A DNA stretch of 64,000 nucleotides from Hyalangium ruber (GCF_034259325.1 NZ_JAXIVS010000002.1:62001-126000), one strand, 5' to 3'; shown: positions 28,165 to 38,051, numbered from the stretch's first letter. The notes: a model not told the origin generated them from the sequence alone. Program-made: numbers and translations.

Positions 28165-30305
28165 GAGCCCGAGCCTCCCGCCGCGGTCTCCGGGGGCAGT
28201 TCCTTCACGCCCCGGTTGTCCACCGACAGCAGGAAGAGCGGCTTGACGGCCTCGCGCTTGTCATCGAACGAGGTGCGGCCCGTGGCGCCCTCGAAGTTCT
28301 TCAGGTTCACCAGCGCCTCACGCAGCTCGCCGCGGCTGCGCGGCTTCTGCTTCTCGATGATCTGCCGCAGCATCAGCGCCGAGTCATAGCCGATGGCCTC
28401 CAGCAGGCCCGGCTCCTTGTCCGTGTCCTTGTAGGCGTCGCGGAAGGCGCTGACGAACTTGCGCGTGGCCGGCCGCTGCGAGTCGATGAAGAAGCCGTCC
28501 ACGTACACCGAGCAGGTGACGAACTTGCCGCCGCGCTCCACGAGCTCCGGCAGCCCCGAGCGCCCCTTGGGGCTGCTCCACTGGTTGGTGCCCAGGAGCG
28601 TCACGGTCTTCAGGTCCTTCTTGCCCGTCGTCTTGCGGATGCGCTCCAGGTCGCGCGGGTCGCACGCGTTGGTGATGATGTCCTCCACCGCGAGCGCCGG
28701 GCCCACCAGGCTCACGCGCTTCCAGTCGTCCGGGATGAAGATGGCCTCGAAGTCCACCACCGGCTCCAGGCCGCTCTTCACCTTCTCGATGGCCTTGCGC
28801 CGCCGGAAGGCGTCCTGGTCCTGCGAGTTCACCTCGCGCACGCCCTCGATGTAGTCGAGCCGGTCTTCCAGGTAGTAGCGGCCCACCAGCTTCTTGGCCT
28901 CGGTGGTGAACGTCGTCTGGTCGTGCGCGTAGCTCTCCGCGCCGCGCACGGTGCCCCCGCGCTCCAGCACCTCGTCCCAGAAGCCGTTGGCCAGCTCCAC
29001 GCCGTAGGGGATGTTCGGGTAGAGCACCGCGAAGCGCTTGAAGCCCCGCACGTTCGTCGCGTAGTCGGCGATGGCGCGCGCCTGCGCGGAGTTGGTCAGC
29101 ATGTTGCGGAAGACATGGGGACCGATGTCGGTGATGCCCTCGGTGCGCGTCATCGTCACCAGCGGCACCTGCAGCTCCTCGGCCACCAGCGCCGCGCGCC
29201 GCGAGTCATCCGCCAGCAGCGGCCCCAGCATGGCGATGGCCCCTTCATCGAAGGCCAGCTGCTCCACCGCCTGCCCCGCCAGCGTCACCTCGCCCTGCGT
29301 GTCCTTGACGATGAGTTCGATGTCGCTGCCGGACAGCGCCAGCTGCACCCCACGCAGCACCGCCTCGCCGATGGGCTTGTAGCGCCCCGACATCGGCAGC
29401 AGCACGCCCACCGTCTTGGGCTGCACCTCCACGCGGCGCGTGGCGCGGGACAACAGCTCCTTGGCCTGCCCGGCGAAGGGGTGGTTGGGGGCCTCCTGGA
29501 GGAAGCGGTTGAGCGTCTCTTCCAGCCGCGTCCAGTCGCGCAGGTGGTAGTAGATGCGCGCCAGCTTGAAGGTGAGCACCGGCCAGGCGGGGTGGCGCGG
29601 GGACATGCCCTCCGCCACGCGGGCCACGTCCACGAAGGCCGCGCGGCCCTCCACCAGCTGCTCCACGCGGGCCACCGCCTCCGCCTGCTCCTGGGGCGTC
29701 TTCGCATCCCCCGCGAGCTGCACGGCGAGGGTGAGCGCCGGGCCGTACATGCCCGCGCCCTGCGCGGCGCGGCTGGCGTCCTCGAGCAGCTTCTCGCGCT
29801 CGGCGCCCTCGGCCCGCTCGGCGAGGCTGGACAGCGTCTGGTACGCATCCCGGTAGGCGCCCACCTCCAACGCGGACAGGGCCAGCTTACGCTTGGCGTC
29901 ATCCGCCTGCGGGTAGAGCGGGTTCTCGAAGAGCAGCTCGTTGAAGCTCTTGCGCGCGTTGGCGTAGTCCTCGGACTCGAAGTAGAGGACGCCGGCGCGG
30001 TAGAGCGCCTCCTGGCCCGCGGTGGTGCCCGGGTACGTCTTGCGCACCGTGAGCAGCGCCTCGGCCGCCTGCTTCTTGTCCGGAGCCCGGGCCGCCGTCT
30101 CGACGGCCTGGGCGAGCGCCGCGTCCGCCGCCGCGTCCTTCTTGGCCTCCACGCGGGGCTTGGTCGGGAACGGCTCCTTGTCGGGGACCCCGTCGCCACC
30201 CCTCACGGGAGTGGTCGTCTTCGGGCAGGCGGTGAGCAGCAACGCCAGCGCCAGGAACAGGGACCGGCGCAAAGGGGAGAGAACTTCCATGGTGGGCGGG
30301 TGCAT
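28161..30305 (-). CDS. LpoA-like lipoprotein: TPR-type repeats plus periplasmic binding domain
   Basis: 714 aa; ATG 30290 is an equally good start. The signal peptide ends at LLTAC. Residues about 60-290 are helical TPR/YbgF-like repeats (for example ALYRAGVLYFESEDYANARKSFNELL). From about 300 on there is a type I periplasmic-binding-protein fold (TVGVLLPMSGRYKPIGEAVLRG, AMLGPLL, DYIEGVREV, IGYDSALMLRQII). This two-part build is that of the penicillin-binding-protein activator LpoA and of amino-acid ABC receptors. It is probably anchored to the outer membrane and faces the periplasm. The WD40-retropepsin lipoprotein is coupled to it (ATGA overlap). Confidence 0.85.
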   Translation of the reverse strand: MHPPTMEVLSPLRRSLFLALALLLTACPKTTTPVRGGDGVPDKEPFPTKPRVEAKKDAAADAALAQAVETAARAPDKKQAAEALLTVRKTYPGTTAGQEALYRAGVLYFESEDYANARKSFNELLFENPLYPQADDAKRKLALSALEVGAYRDAYQTLSSLAERAEGAEREKLLEDASRAAQGAGMYGPALTLAVQLAGDAKTPQEQAEAVARVEQLVEGRAAFVDVARVAEGMSPRHPAWPVLTFKLARIYYHLRDWTRLEETLNRFLQEAPNHPFAGQAKELLSRATRRVEVQPKTVGVLLPMSGRYKPIGEAVLRGVQLALSGSDIELIVKDTQGEVTLAGQAVEQLAFDEGAIAMLGPLLADDSRRAALVAEELQVPLVTMTRTEGITDIGPHVFRNMLTNSAQARAIADYATNVRGFKRFAVLYPNIPYGVELANGFWDEVLERGGTVRGAESYAHDQTTFTTEAKKLVGRYYLEDRLDYIEGVREVNSQDQDAFRRRKAIEKVKSGLEPVVDFEAIFIPDDWKRVSLVGPALAVEDIITNACDPRDLERIRKTTGKKDLKTVTLLGTNQWSSPKGRSGLPELVERGGKFVTCSVYVDGFFIDSQRPATRKFVSAFRDAYKDTDKEPGLLEAIGYDSALMLRQIIEKQKPRSRGELREALVNLKNFEGATGRTSFDDKREAVKPLFLLSVDNRGVKELPPETAAGGSGS

Positions 30306-30475
30306 AGCAGCGTGGGTGCGCCTCCGTCGACAATCGAGCGGCCGGAAGATTCCGGGGAAGACGTCTCGGGGCCTGCAGTGTCCATGCCCTGGCTAAAGGC
30401 TCGGGACTTCAGGGGGGCCGGCCCGGGCCGTGGAGGAAAAGCCACGGCCCGTGGTGGCACGGAGCCGCGCTCGGC

Positions 30476-33400
30476 TCAGCTCGCCGCGACGGCCAGCGAG
30501 CGGCGCGGCTGGAGGGCCCGGCGCACCTTGGCCGCCAGCACGTCCGGGTTCACCGGGTAGGTGAGCACGTCGTCCGCCCCGGCATCGAGCCCCGCCTCCA
30601 CCAGGCCCGGATCCTCCGGCGGCGCCAGCACGAAGATGGGCAGCTCGGCGGTGGTGGCCTCGCCTCGCAGCGAGACGGTGAGCGCGGCGCCCTGGCTGTC
30701 GGGAAGGTTCGCCGCCATCACCAGCGCATGGGCACCCTGCGCCAGCAGTTGCCGGGCCCGAGCGGCCGAGTCGGCCAGCAGCACCCGCACCCCATCCGCC
30801 AGGAAGCGCGCCTGCAGGGTGGCCGAGCGCGCCGGATCCGGCTCCGCCAGCACCACGGTGTTGGAGGCGCTGTCTCCCAGCACCAGCTCGGCCACCTCGG
30901 CGGCCAGAGCCTCCAGGGCGTTGGGAGGCACCCGGCCCTCCTCGCGCAGCTTCACGAGCGCGCGCGAGGCCGCGTCCGGCGTGGGCGAGTCCGTACCGAG
31001 CACCTCCATGAGGGCCGTGGCGGCCGTCAGCGCCAGCGTGCCTCGGCCCGCGTTGGCGGCCGGGGTGTTGTCCTCGGCGCAGACGCCCACGAGGGAGGCC
31101 AGCTCGCCGGCATCCCGACCGAGCACGGCGCGCACCGCCTCGCACGAGGGCCGGGCAAAACGCTCCTTGCCCTCCAGGCGCGCCGCGCACGCGGTGGCGT
31201 ACGCCGCGGCCGAGGCCCGCTCCGCCTCCGCCCGCCCCGCTCCGAGGCGAATGGCCACGCGCCGGGCCAGCTTGGCCAATGCCGCGCCCTGCACGCCCGC
31301 GCCGCCCAGCGCCGCCAGGGCCGCGTCCAGCACCCGCGCGTGCAGCCGTGCCGCGCGTCCCAGCGGGCCCGCCTCGCCTCCGAGGGCCTCGGCCAACGAG
31401 GGCAGCACCCGCACCTCCATCGTCGGCGCCGCCGTCATCAGCCGGGCCACCAGGGCCGGCGTGTCCGTCATCGTGTCTCCCGCGATGAGGGCCACTTCGA
31501 TTCCGCCCAGCGCCACCGCGCGCTCGGCCTCGGCGCTGGAGCTGCCCGCGGCCGCCACGCCCTGCCGCGAGAAGAGGCGCACGGCCGCGTCCCGCTGCTC
31601 GGCATCATCGGCCACCACCAGCAGCGTGCGGGCCAGGGAGCGCGGCGGCGCGCGCGTGGGCATCGGCGCCGGAGCGGGCGCCTGGGGCGCGGGCTGCGCC
31701 ACGGGCTGCGGCGCGGGCTGCGGCACGAGTTGCGTGGCCGTCTGCGGCTCGGCTTGCGAATGGGAGGCGGTGAAGGCCTCCTCATCGAGGACGCGCTCGC
31801 GCGTGCGGGTGTGCTTGTCGGCGAACGGAGTAACCCCTTGCTGCACCTCCGAGGGGCTCACCTTCATCAGATTGTTCCACTCGGGCCCCACGGGGGCTTC
31901 CTCGCCCCGGTAGAAGCGACCGATGGTGCGGCGGATGGCCCCCTCGCTGGCGAGGATGCCGCGCACCGCGTAGCCCGTGCGGAACTGGAGCTCGTCCAAC
32001 CGCTCCAGGTTCTGCGGCTCGCGCATGGCGCAGATGAGCTCCTTGCCCTGCAGCGTGAGGGGCACGGCCTCGAAGCGCTCGGCGTGCTCCAGCGGCAGCA
32101 GCGACAGCAGCGGCGTGGGCACCGGCAGGGTACGCAGCTGGTGCTCGGCGATGAACGGCAGGCCGAGCTGCTCGCTGATGGCGGACACCACGTCCTCGTC
32201 CGAGACGATGCCCTCGGCCACGAGCCGCTCGCCGAGCTTGCCGCCCTCGCGCCGCTGGCGCTCGAGCATGCCCAGCAGCTGCGCCTCTGAAATCTTCCCC
32301 GCCAACAGCAGCAGCTCTCCCAGCCGGCGGCGCACCGAGGGACGCGGGCGCAGCGCGGCGAGCTGGGCGATCTGCGACGACGCGCTGCTGGAGCGCGGCG
32401 GGAGCACCGAGTGCGTGACGCCCGTGTTGACGCGGGTCGGCAGCGCGGGATGGGTGCCGGCCGAGTTGGAGCGGGTCGGCAGGGAGATGCGGCGGGAGAC
32501 CTCCACGGCGGGCTGCTGCGGGAGCGGCACCGGCGTGAGGCGTCGGCCTGGCTCCACGCCCGTCGCCATGTTCAGCGACGAGGACACGGCGGGGCGCTGG
32601 AGCTCCGGGCGTGTGTTGGTGCGGATGGCGACCGTCTTCGTCCCCACCACCGCCGAAGCGGCGACATGCTCCCGGGTTCCGCTCATCTGCGGAGGCGTCT
32701 GCATCTGCGGCACGGGCCGTGGCAGCTCCGTCCGGGTGGGGGAGCGCATGGGCAGGGCGTGACTCCCGGCCGGCGGAGAGGCGCCCTCGGCGCCCAGGCG
32801 GATCTCCTCGCCCCGGGACTCCACCGGCGCCCCGCCCTCCAGCGAAGAGCCTCGCTCCGGAAAGCAGCGCGCGAAGAGCCGGGCCACGTCCTGCGGGCCC
32901 ACGCGCAGGCGGTGGTCGAAGAGGAAGTTCTGCAGCGCGTCGGACACGTCGCGCGCGCGCTGGAAGCGGGCCACCGGGTCGGGCGCCAGGGCCCGGGCGA
33001 CGATGCTCCACAGGGGCGCGGGCACGCCCGGCACGGGCACCACCGTCTTCACATCGAAGGTGGAGATGCTGCGAAGGATCTGGAAATAGTCCGGCCCGCT
33101 GAAGAGCTGCTGGCCCGAGAGCAGCTCATAGAGGAGCAGGCCCAGCAGGAAGAGGTCCGCGCGCTGATCCACCGCGCCACCGCGCACCTGCTCGGGGGCG
33201 AGGTAGCCCACCTTGCCCTTCACCACGCCCACCTGGGTGCCGCTCTGGACGTTGGCGGCCTTGGCGATGCCGAAGTCGGCGAGCTTCACCTCGCCGGAGA
33301 CAGCGACCATCACGTTGGAGGGGTTGATGTCGCGGTGGATGATGTTGAGCGGCCGGCCGGCCGAATCGAGCTTCTCGTGGGCGTAGGCGAGGCCCTCGGC

Positions 33401-33754
33401 CACCTGCTGGACGATGAAGCACACCTCGCGCAGGCCCATGGGCACCTGCTGGGCGGCGGCGGCCCGCTGGAGGGCGCGGAGGTTCTCTCCGTCCACGAAC
33501 TCCATCACCATGTAGTACTGGCCGCGCGAGCAGCCGAGATCGAACACCTGGACGACGTTGGCGTGCTGCAGCGAGACGGTGAGCTTGGCCTCGCGAAGGA
33601 ACAGCTCGACGAACTCCTGGTCCTGCACGAGCGAGGGCAGGATGCGCTTGACGGCGACAGGCTTCTCGAAGCCCTCGGCTCCGACAACCTTCGCCAGAAA
33701 AACTTCCGCCATGCCGCCCGCGGCCAGCTTGCGGACGAGTCGGTACGTGGCCAC
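30476..33754 (-). CDS. Ser/Thr kinase fused to GspE/MshE N-terminal domain and pseudo-receivers
   Basis: 1092 aa from a GTG with GGGGGAG 5 nt upstream. The kinase domain covers 1-280: glycine loop AAGGMAE, K36, HRDINPSN (140-147, with Asn-Pro in place of the usual Lys-Pro), DFG (160-162), GKVGYLAPEQ. A disordered linker (300-470) follows. Residues 475-615 are a GspE_N/MshEN domain with two tandem motifs, RRLGELLLLAGKISEAQLLG...ERQ and KLGERLVAEGIVSDEDV, the pattern that binds c-di-GMP in MshE. A Pro/Gln linker leads to two receiver-like domains (about 706-785 and 965-1085). In the second, the phosphoacceptor position is A1014 (VMAANLP) and the usual Lys is Tyr (LTYPV). The construction suggests a kinase tuned by c-di-GMP; this is an inference. 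Confidence 0.85.
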   Translation of the reverse strand: MATYRLVRKLAAGGMAEVFLAKVVGAEGFEKPVAVKRILPSLVQDQEFVELFLREAKLTVSLQHANVVQVFDLGCSRGQYYMVMEFVDGENLRALQRAAAAQQVPMGLREVCFIVQQVAEGLAYAHEKLDSAGRPLNIIHRDINPSNVMVAVSGEVKLADFGIAKAANVQSGTQVGVVKGKVGYLAPEQVRGGAVDQRADLFLLGLLLYELLSGQQLFSGPDYFQILRSISTFDVKTVVPVPGVPAPLWSIVARALAPDPVARFQRARDVSDALQNFLFDHRLRVGPQDVARLFARCFPERGSSLEGGAPVESRGEEIRLGAEGASPPAGSHALPMRSPTRTELPRPVPQMQTPPQMSGTREHVAASAVVGTKTVAIRTNTRPELQRPAVSSSLNMATGVEPGRRLTPVPLPQQPAVEVSRRISLPTRSNSAGTHPALPTRVNTGVTHSVLPPRSSSASSQIAQLAALRPRPSVRRRLGELLLLAGKISEAQLLGMLERQRREGGKLGERLVAEGIVSDEDVVSAISEQLGLPFIAEHQLRTLPVPTPLLSLLPLEHAERFEAVPLTLQGKELICAMREPQNLERLDELQFRTGYAVRGILASEGAIRRTIGRFYRGEEAPVGPEWNNLMKVSPSEVQQGVTPFADKHTRTRERVLDEEAFTASHSQAEPQTATQLVPQPAPQPVAQPAPQAPAPAPMPTRAPPRSLARTLLVVADDAEQRDAAVRLFSRQGVAAAGSSSAEAERAVALGGIEVALIAGDTMTDTPALVARLMTAAPTMEVRVLPSLAEALGGEAGPLGRAARLHARVLDAALAALGGAGVQGAALAKLARRVAIRLGAGRAEAERASAAAYATACAARLEGKERFARPSCEAVRAVLGRDAGELASLVGVCAEDNTPAANAGRGTLALTAATALMEVLGTDSPTPDAASRALVKLREEGRVPPNALEALAAEVAELVLGDSASNTVVLAEPDPARSATLQARFLADGVRVLLADSAARARQLLAQGAHALVMAANLPDSQGAALTVSLRGEATTAELPIFVLAPPEDPGLVEAGLDAGADDVLTYPVNPDVLAAKVRRALQPRRSLAVAAS

Positions 33755-33958
33755 GTGAACTCCCCCAACCCGCTGTGGTGGGGGCCTTGATGTGCATGGC
33801 CGCGCCGGAAGGTGAGTGCCCCCAGGCGTCGATCTCTTGGAACGTCGAGTCGCTGGCACTCGGGGCCGGACAGTCCGCCGGGAAGCGTCGGAGGCTGAGC
33901 AAGCACACGCCCACCGCACAGGTAGGCGTCTCTACACCGAGGTATTCACGGCGCGGCG

Positions 33959-35089
33959 TTAGCCGAACAGCTCCTTCACCTTGTCGAAGAAGCTCTTGGA
34001 CTGCGGATGCGACTCCTCGCCCGACAGCTCCGCGAACTTCTCCAGCAGCTCGCGCTGCTTGCCGGTCAGCTCCGTGGGCGTCTCGAGAATCACGCGCACG
34101 TGCTGATCCCCGCGCTGCTGGCTGTGCAGGTGCGGCACGCCCTTGCCCTTGAGCCGGAACACCTTGCCCGACTGCGTGCCCGCCGGGATGGTCATCTTCA
34201 CCTTCCCATCCAACGTCGGCACGTCGATCTTCGCCCCCAGCGCCGCCTGGGTGAACGAGATGGGCACCTCGCAGAACACCTCGTAGTCCTCGCGCTGGAA
34301 CAGCGGGTGCTCGCGGACGATGACCGTCACGTACAAGTCACCCGCCGGCCCACCCCGGTCCCCGGGCTCGCCCATGCCCGACAGGCGCACCCGCGTGCCG
34401 TTGTCCACGCCGGCCGGGATGTTCACCTCGATGACTTCCTCGGAGGGCGTCTTGCCCGAGCCGCGGCACTTCGAGCACGGATCCGGAATCACCGCTCCCG
34501 TGCCATTGCAGTCACTGCACGTGCGCGACACCGCGAAGAAGCCCTGGGTGAAGCGCACCTCGCCCACCCCGCCGCAGGTGCTGCAAGGCTTGGGCGCCGT
34601 GCCGCTCTTGCTGCCCGAGCCGCTGCACGTCTCGCACTTCTTCGGACGCGGAATCGGAACCTTCGGACGGCAGCCGAACGCCGCCTCCTCGAAGGAGATC
34701 TCCAGGTTGTAGCGAAGGTCCGCGCCCCGCCCCGGCCCGCCGCGCCCACGCCCCCGCGCCCCGCCGAAGATTTCGCCGAACAGGTCGCCGAAGATGTCGT
34801 TGATGTTGACGCCCTGGAAGCCGCCAAACCCCTCGAAGCCTGGCCCGCCCCCCGCCGCGGCATGGCCGAAGCGGTCATAGCGGGCCCGACGCTCCGGATC
34901 GCTCAGGACTTCATACGCCTCGGAGGCCTCCTTGAACTTCTCCTCGGCCTCCTGGTTCCCCGGATTGCGGTCCGGGTGGTACTGCAACGCCACCTTGCGG
35001 AAGGCGCTCTTGAGCTCCTGCGGGTTGACATTCTTCTGGACGCCGAGAACCTCGTAGTAGTCGCGCTTCTGTCCCGCCGCCGCTGGCAT
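33959..35089 (-). CDS. dnaJ: Chaperone DnaJ (Hsp40)
   Basis: 376 aa, the usual length. It has a J domain (8-74) with HPD at 38-40, a Gly/Phe-rich segment (82-118), four CxxCxGxG zinc repeats ([32 protein letters not shown]) and the C-terminal substrate-binding beta domains. It is a co-chaperone of DnaK that stimulates its ATPase and holds unfolded clients. It is not next to dnaK or grpE, so it is an orphan copy or the sole one; the window cannot tell. A possible -10/-35 pair lies 55 nt upstream. Confidence 0.96.
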   Translation of the reverse strand: MPAAAGQKRDYYEVLGVQKNVNPQELKSAFRKVALQYHPDRNPGNQEAEEKFKEASEAYEVLSDPERRARYDRFGHAAAGGGPGFEGFGGFQGVNINDIFGDLFGEIFGGARGRGRGGPGRGADLRYNLEISFEEAAFGCRPKVPIPRPKKCETCSGSGSKSGTAPKPCSTCGGVGEVRFTQGFFAVSRTCSDCNGTGAVIPDPCSKCRGSGKTPSEEVIEVNIPAGVDNGTRVRLSGMGEPGDRGGPAGDLYVTVIVREHPLFQREDYEVFCEVPISFTQAALGAKIDVPTLDGKVKMTIPAGTQSGKVFRLKGKGVPHLHSQQRGDQHVRVILETPTELTGKQRELLEKFAELSGEESHPQSKSFFDKVKELFG

Positions 35090-35143
35090 TGCGTCAAACC
35101 CCTGGATTTATTGGCCTTTTCAGCCCGCGTAAAAACCTGATCC

Positions 35144-35171
35144 ACTATAACGCAGGCTTCGCGGCCAGCAA
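35144..35171 (-). promoter_or_regulatory. Possible promoter of dnaJ
   Basis: On the minus strand TATAGT (35149-35144, 5 of 6 to the -10 consensus) lies 16 nt after TTGCTG (35171-35166, 3 of 6 to the -35), about 55 nt before the ATG. The surrounding 60 nt are markedly A/T-rich for this chromosome. It is not a heat-shock CIRCE element; no such inverted repeat is seen. Confidence 0.35.
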
Positions 35172-35209
35172 TCCAGGGGTGTCGCGCGAGCGCTCGCCCG
35201 GTGTTGGCG

Positions 35210-35656
35210 CTACACCGTCCAAACGCGGTTGACCGTCAGCTCCATCCGGGCAAGTCGCCGCTTGAGTGCCGCGTCGACCGGTCCAATGGCGGACCACTTC
35301 GGCACCACGAAGTGCAGCTCCGCGTTGTAGAGCTTGGCGGCGCTGGCCAGCAGGCTCCACCGGTTCTCCGCGGTCGGGTCCTCCACCATCTCCGGGGTGA
35401 CGATCTCCAGGATGATGGGGGTACGGGCCGAATCCGTCTGCCGGCATGTAAAATCCGGTCGATGATCTTCAATCGTTCCGGAAAGTACCGGCGGCGGCAT
35501 GAAGCCCGGCAGCCGGGCCTTGATGTCGCTGTATCCGATCGTCCGGAAGTACTCAGCCATGAGCCACAGGAGCCGCCGGCGCTCCTCGTCCTCCACGACC
35601 GGCTCACAGCCTGGACTGAACAGCGCCTCTTTTTGGTTCGTATCGTTGATGTCCAT
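35210..35656 (-). CDS. Conserved-looking cytosolic protein, unknown
   Basis: 148 aa from the ATG at 35656; the frame is open farther upstream. The sequence (EERRRLLWLMAEYFRTIGYSD, then DFTCRQTDSARTPIILEIVTPE and NAELHFVVPKWSA) has an alpha/beta look, like a small restriction-endonuclease-type or nucleotide-metabolic fold. I cannot identify it. The segment LEIVTPE with a preceding D-F-T-C recalls the D-ExK arrangement but lacks the Lys. No signal peptide is seen. It lies 120 nt upstream of dnaJ in the same direction. Confidence 0.6.
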   Translation of the reverse strand: MDINDTNQKEALFSPGCEPVVEDEERRRLLWLMAEYFRTIGYSDIKARLPGFMPPPVLSGTIEDHRPDFTCRQTDSARTPIILEIVTPEMVEDPTAENRWSLLASAAKLYNAELHFVVPKWSAIGPVDAALKRRLARMELTVNRVWTV

Positions 35657-35807
35657 GGCTTTCGGAAAGCTGTCGTTCCATGTCGGAGACAGCAACGAAC
35701 GGGCCAGCATGCGCAGGCTGCCGGGCCGCGAAGCAGGCAAGGGAGCTTGCTCCGCGCCCTGAAGCGCCTTGGCCGTACCCTTCCGGGGTGAGAGAGTCCG
35801 CGCCGCC

Positions 35808-37571
35808 GTGGCCCCCCGTCCCTCTCCGCACATCTACCGCCGCCTGATGGGCTACCTGCGCCCCTACCGGGGACTGCTCGTGGCGGGCCTGAGCGCCTCG
35901 CTTCTGGCGGCGGCGGCCACCTCCGCGTACGCGTGGGTGGTAGGGCCGCTCCTGCGCGCGGTACTCACCGGCGAGGCGATCACGCTGGCGGGCACGAGCC
36001 TGCCTCCGGACGAGATGCTGCGCCGGCTGCCCCTGCTCGTGGTGGCCATCGCGGCGGTGAAGGCCACCGCCCAGTTCCTCCAGGGCGGGTGGATGCAGCG
36101 GCTGGGCCAGCGGGTGATGGCGGATCTGCGCGGCTTCCTCTACGCCCGCCTGCTCTCCCAGCCCCCCGCCTTCTTCGAGCGCCGGCACTCGGGCGAGCTG
36201 CTCAGCCGCTTCACCGCGGACGTGCCGCTGGTGGAGTTCTCCGTGACGCAGGCGCTCTCCTCTTATGTGAAGGACGGGCTGCAAATCCTCGCGCTGCTCG
36301 TCACCTGCGCCCTCATCGACGTGAAGCTGTTCCTGCTCACCTTCGTGGTGATGCCGGCCACGGTGTTCCCGGTGACGCGCTTCGCCCGCTCGCTGAAGAA
36401 GACCGCCACCCGCTCCCAGGCGAGCCTCGGCGCCCTGAGTGCCCTCACCGCCGAGCAATTGCAGAACCTGCCGGTAGTGCAGGCCTATGGCGGGGTGCCC
36501 CGGGCGCTGGCCACCTATGACGCGGAGGCCGAGCGCTACCTCCATGTCATGCGCCGCTCGCTCTTCCTGCGCGGCGCCTTCAGCCCCACGGTGGAGATGC
36601 TGGGCATTGTCGGCGTGGCGCTGGTGGTGATGTGGGGTGCGCGCGCCGTGGCGGCCGAGCCCGCGCTCGCTGGACGCCTGCTCTCCTTCATCGCCGCGGC
36701 GCTCCTGCTCTACCAGCCGGTGAAGTCGCTGAGCGGCACGCTCTCCCAGGTGCTCACCGGCCTGGTGGCGGCCGAGCGCCTCTTCGCGCTGGCCGACGAG
36801 CCGGCGCCGCCCGACGAAGGCCGCCCGGCCTCTCCACTGGGCCAGGCCCTGGTGCTGGAAGAGGTGCGCGCCACCTACCCGGACGGCCGCGAAGCCCTGC
36901 GCGGGGTGAGCCTCACCGTGCCGGCGGGCGCGCGCGTGGCGCTGGTGGGCGCCTCGGGTGCGGGAAAGACGACGCTCTTCTCGGTGCTGCTGGGCTTCCT
37001 GCCCACCAGCGGCGGCACGGTGCGCTGGGATGGGGCGCCGCTGCCGGAGCTCAAGCCCTCGAGCGTGCGCGCGCAGATGGCGTGGGTGCCCCAGGAGCCC
37101 GTGCTCTTCTCCGGCACGGTGCGCCACAACCTGCTGCTGGGCCGCCCGGAGGCGAGCGAGGCGGAGCTGTGGGAGGCGCTCGCCCTGGCCCACGCCGACG
37201 ACTTCGTGCGCGCGCTGCCCGGCGGCCTCGAGGAGCCGGTGGGCGAGCGCGGCTCCCGGCTCTCGGGTGGACAGCGGCAGCGGCTGGCCCTGGCGCGCGC
37301 CTTCCTGCGCCGCCCCTCGCTGCTGCTCTTGGACGAGCCCACCAGCGCCCTGGATGCGGCCAGCGAGGCCGCCGTGGGCGCGGGGCTGACCGAGCTGATG
37401 AAGGGCCGCACGGTGCTCGTCATCGCCCACCGCCTGTCCACGGTGCGCGACGCGGACCTCATCGTGGTGATGGACGCCGGGCGGGTGGTGGAGTCCGGCA
37501 CCCACGCCGAGCTGGTGGCGCGAGCGGGACGCTACGCGCAGCTCCTGGGCGAAGGCGCCGTCGCCGCCTGA
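35808..37571 (+). CDS. ABC exporter, fused membrane and ATPase domains (MsbA/lipid-multidrug type)
   Basis: 587 aa from a GTG; TTG 35769 would add 13 aa. There are six membrane helices in the first 310 residues, with the coupling-helix context FFERRHSGELLSRFTADV. The ATPase domain has Walker A GASGAGKTT, Q-loop WVPQEPVLFSGTV, signature LSGGQRQRLALARA, Walker B LLLLDEPTSALD and the switch His in VIAHRLSTV. It works as a homodimer in the inner membrane and exports lipids, drugs or peptides; the substrate is unknown. The gene is followed by membrane proteins in the same direction. Confidence 0.93.
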   Translation: MAPRPSPHIYRRLMGYLRPYRGLLVAGLSASLLAAAATSAYAWVVGPLLRAVLTGEAITLAGTSLPPDEMLRRLPLLVVAIAAVKATAQFLQGGWMQRLGQRVMADLRGFLYARLLSQPPAFFERRHSGELLSRFTADVPLVEFSVTQALSSYVKDGLQILALLVTCALIDVKLFLLTFVVMPATVFPVTRFARSLKKTATRSQASLGALSALTAEQLQNLPVVQAYGGVPRALATYDAEAERYLHVMRRSLFLRGAFSPTVEMLGIVGVALVVMWGARAVAAEPALAGRLLSFIAAALLLYQPVKSLSGTLSQVLTGLVAAERLFALADEPAPPDEGRPASPLGQALVLEEVRATYPDGREALRGVSLTVPAGARVALVGASGAGKTTLFSVLLGFLPTSGGTVRWDGAPLPELKPSSVRAQMAWVPQEPVLFSGTVRHNLLLGRPEASEAELWEALALAHADDFVRALPGGLEEPVGERGSRLSGGQRQRLALARAFLRRPSLLLLDEPTSALDAASEAAVGAGLTELMKGRTVLVIAHRLSTVRDADLIVVMDAGRVVESGTHAELVARAGRYAQLLGEGAVAA

Positions 37572-37632
37572 AGCACACGCCTCGGCTTCCGGCCTTGATC
37601 CCGCCGCGCGGCTTTGCCAGCGTCCCCGGGGG

Positions 37633-38013
37633 ATGACCCGCGAGCCCTCGCCGCTCAACCTCAACACCCTGCTGCTGGTGCCCGCGCTGGCGCTGGCGGG
37701 GCTGGCCTGCTGGGCTGTCGCGGCGCGTCAGGCTTCCGCGGCCCTGGCGGCCACCTTCACGCTGTTGCTGGTGCCCGTCGTCTTCCGGTTGATGACGCGC
37801 ACCTGGTACCGCGGGCTGGTGGTGCGCGGGCTGGGCCTGTTCGTGCTCGGCTTCCACGTGCCCATGTTCATCTTCGGACTCTGCGCCGGAGCGAGGATCG
37901 GCTGCGAAGCCGGCAAGTGCTCGGGACTGGTCATCCTCGGCGCGCTGCTGGCCCCCATCGTCGGGCTGTTGTTCACCGTTGTGTATTGGCTGGTCGGTCG
38001 GCCTCCAGCCTGA
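37633..38013 (+). CDS. Small multi-pass membrane protein, unknown
   Basis: 126 aa with four hydrophobic helices (about 10-30, 36-52, 62-84, 98-122) and almost no loops. Two cysteines flank RIGCEAGKC. The ATG lies 61 nt after the ABC exporter stop, so it may be co-transcribed. I do not recognise the family. Confidence 0.65.
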   Translation: MTREPSPLNLNTLLLVPALALAGLACWAVAARQASAALAATFTLLLVPVVFRLMTRTWYRGLVVRGLGLFVLGFHVPMFIFGLCAGARIGCEAGKCSGLVILGALLAPIVGLLFTVVYWLVGRPPA

Positions 38014-38051
38014 GTTCCCGGTTATTACCCCCGTACCTAATTTCCGGGGAA

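Noticed and set aside
34135-34155. GGCACG followed by TTGC, resembling a sigma-54 promoter
   Set aside because: Spacing is one or two bases short and the site is inside dnaJ with no gene starting after it.
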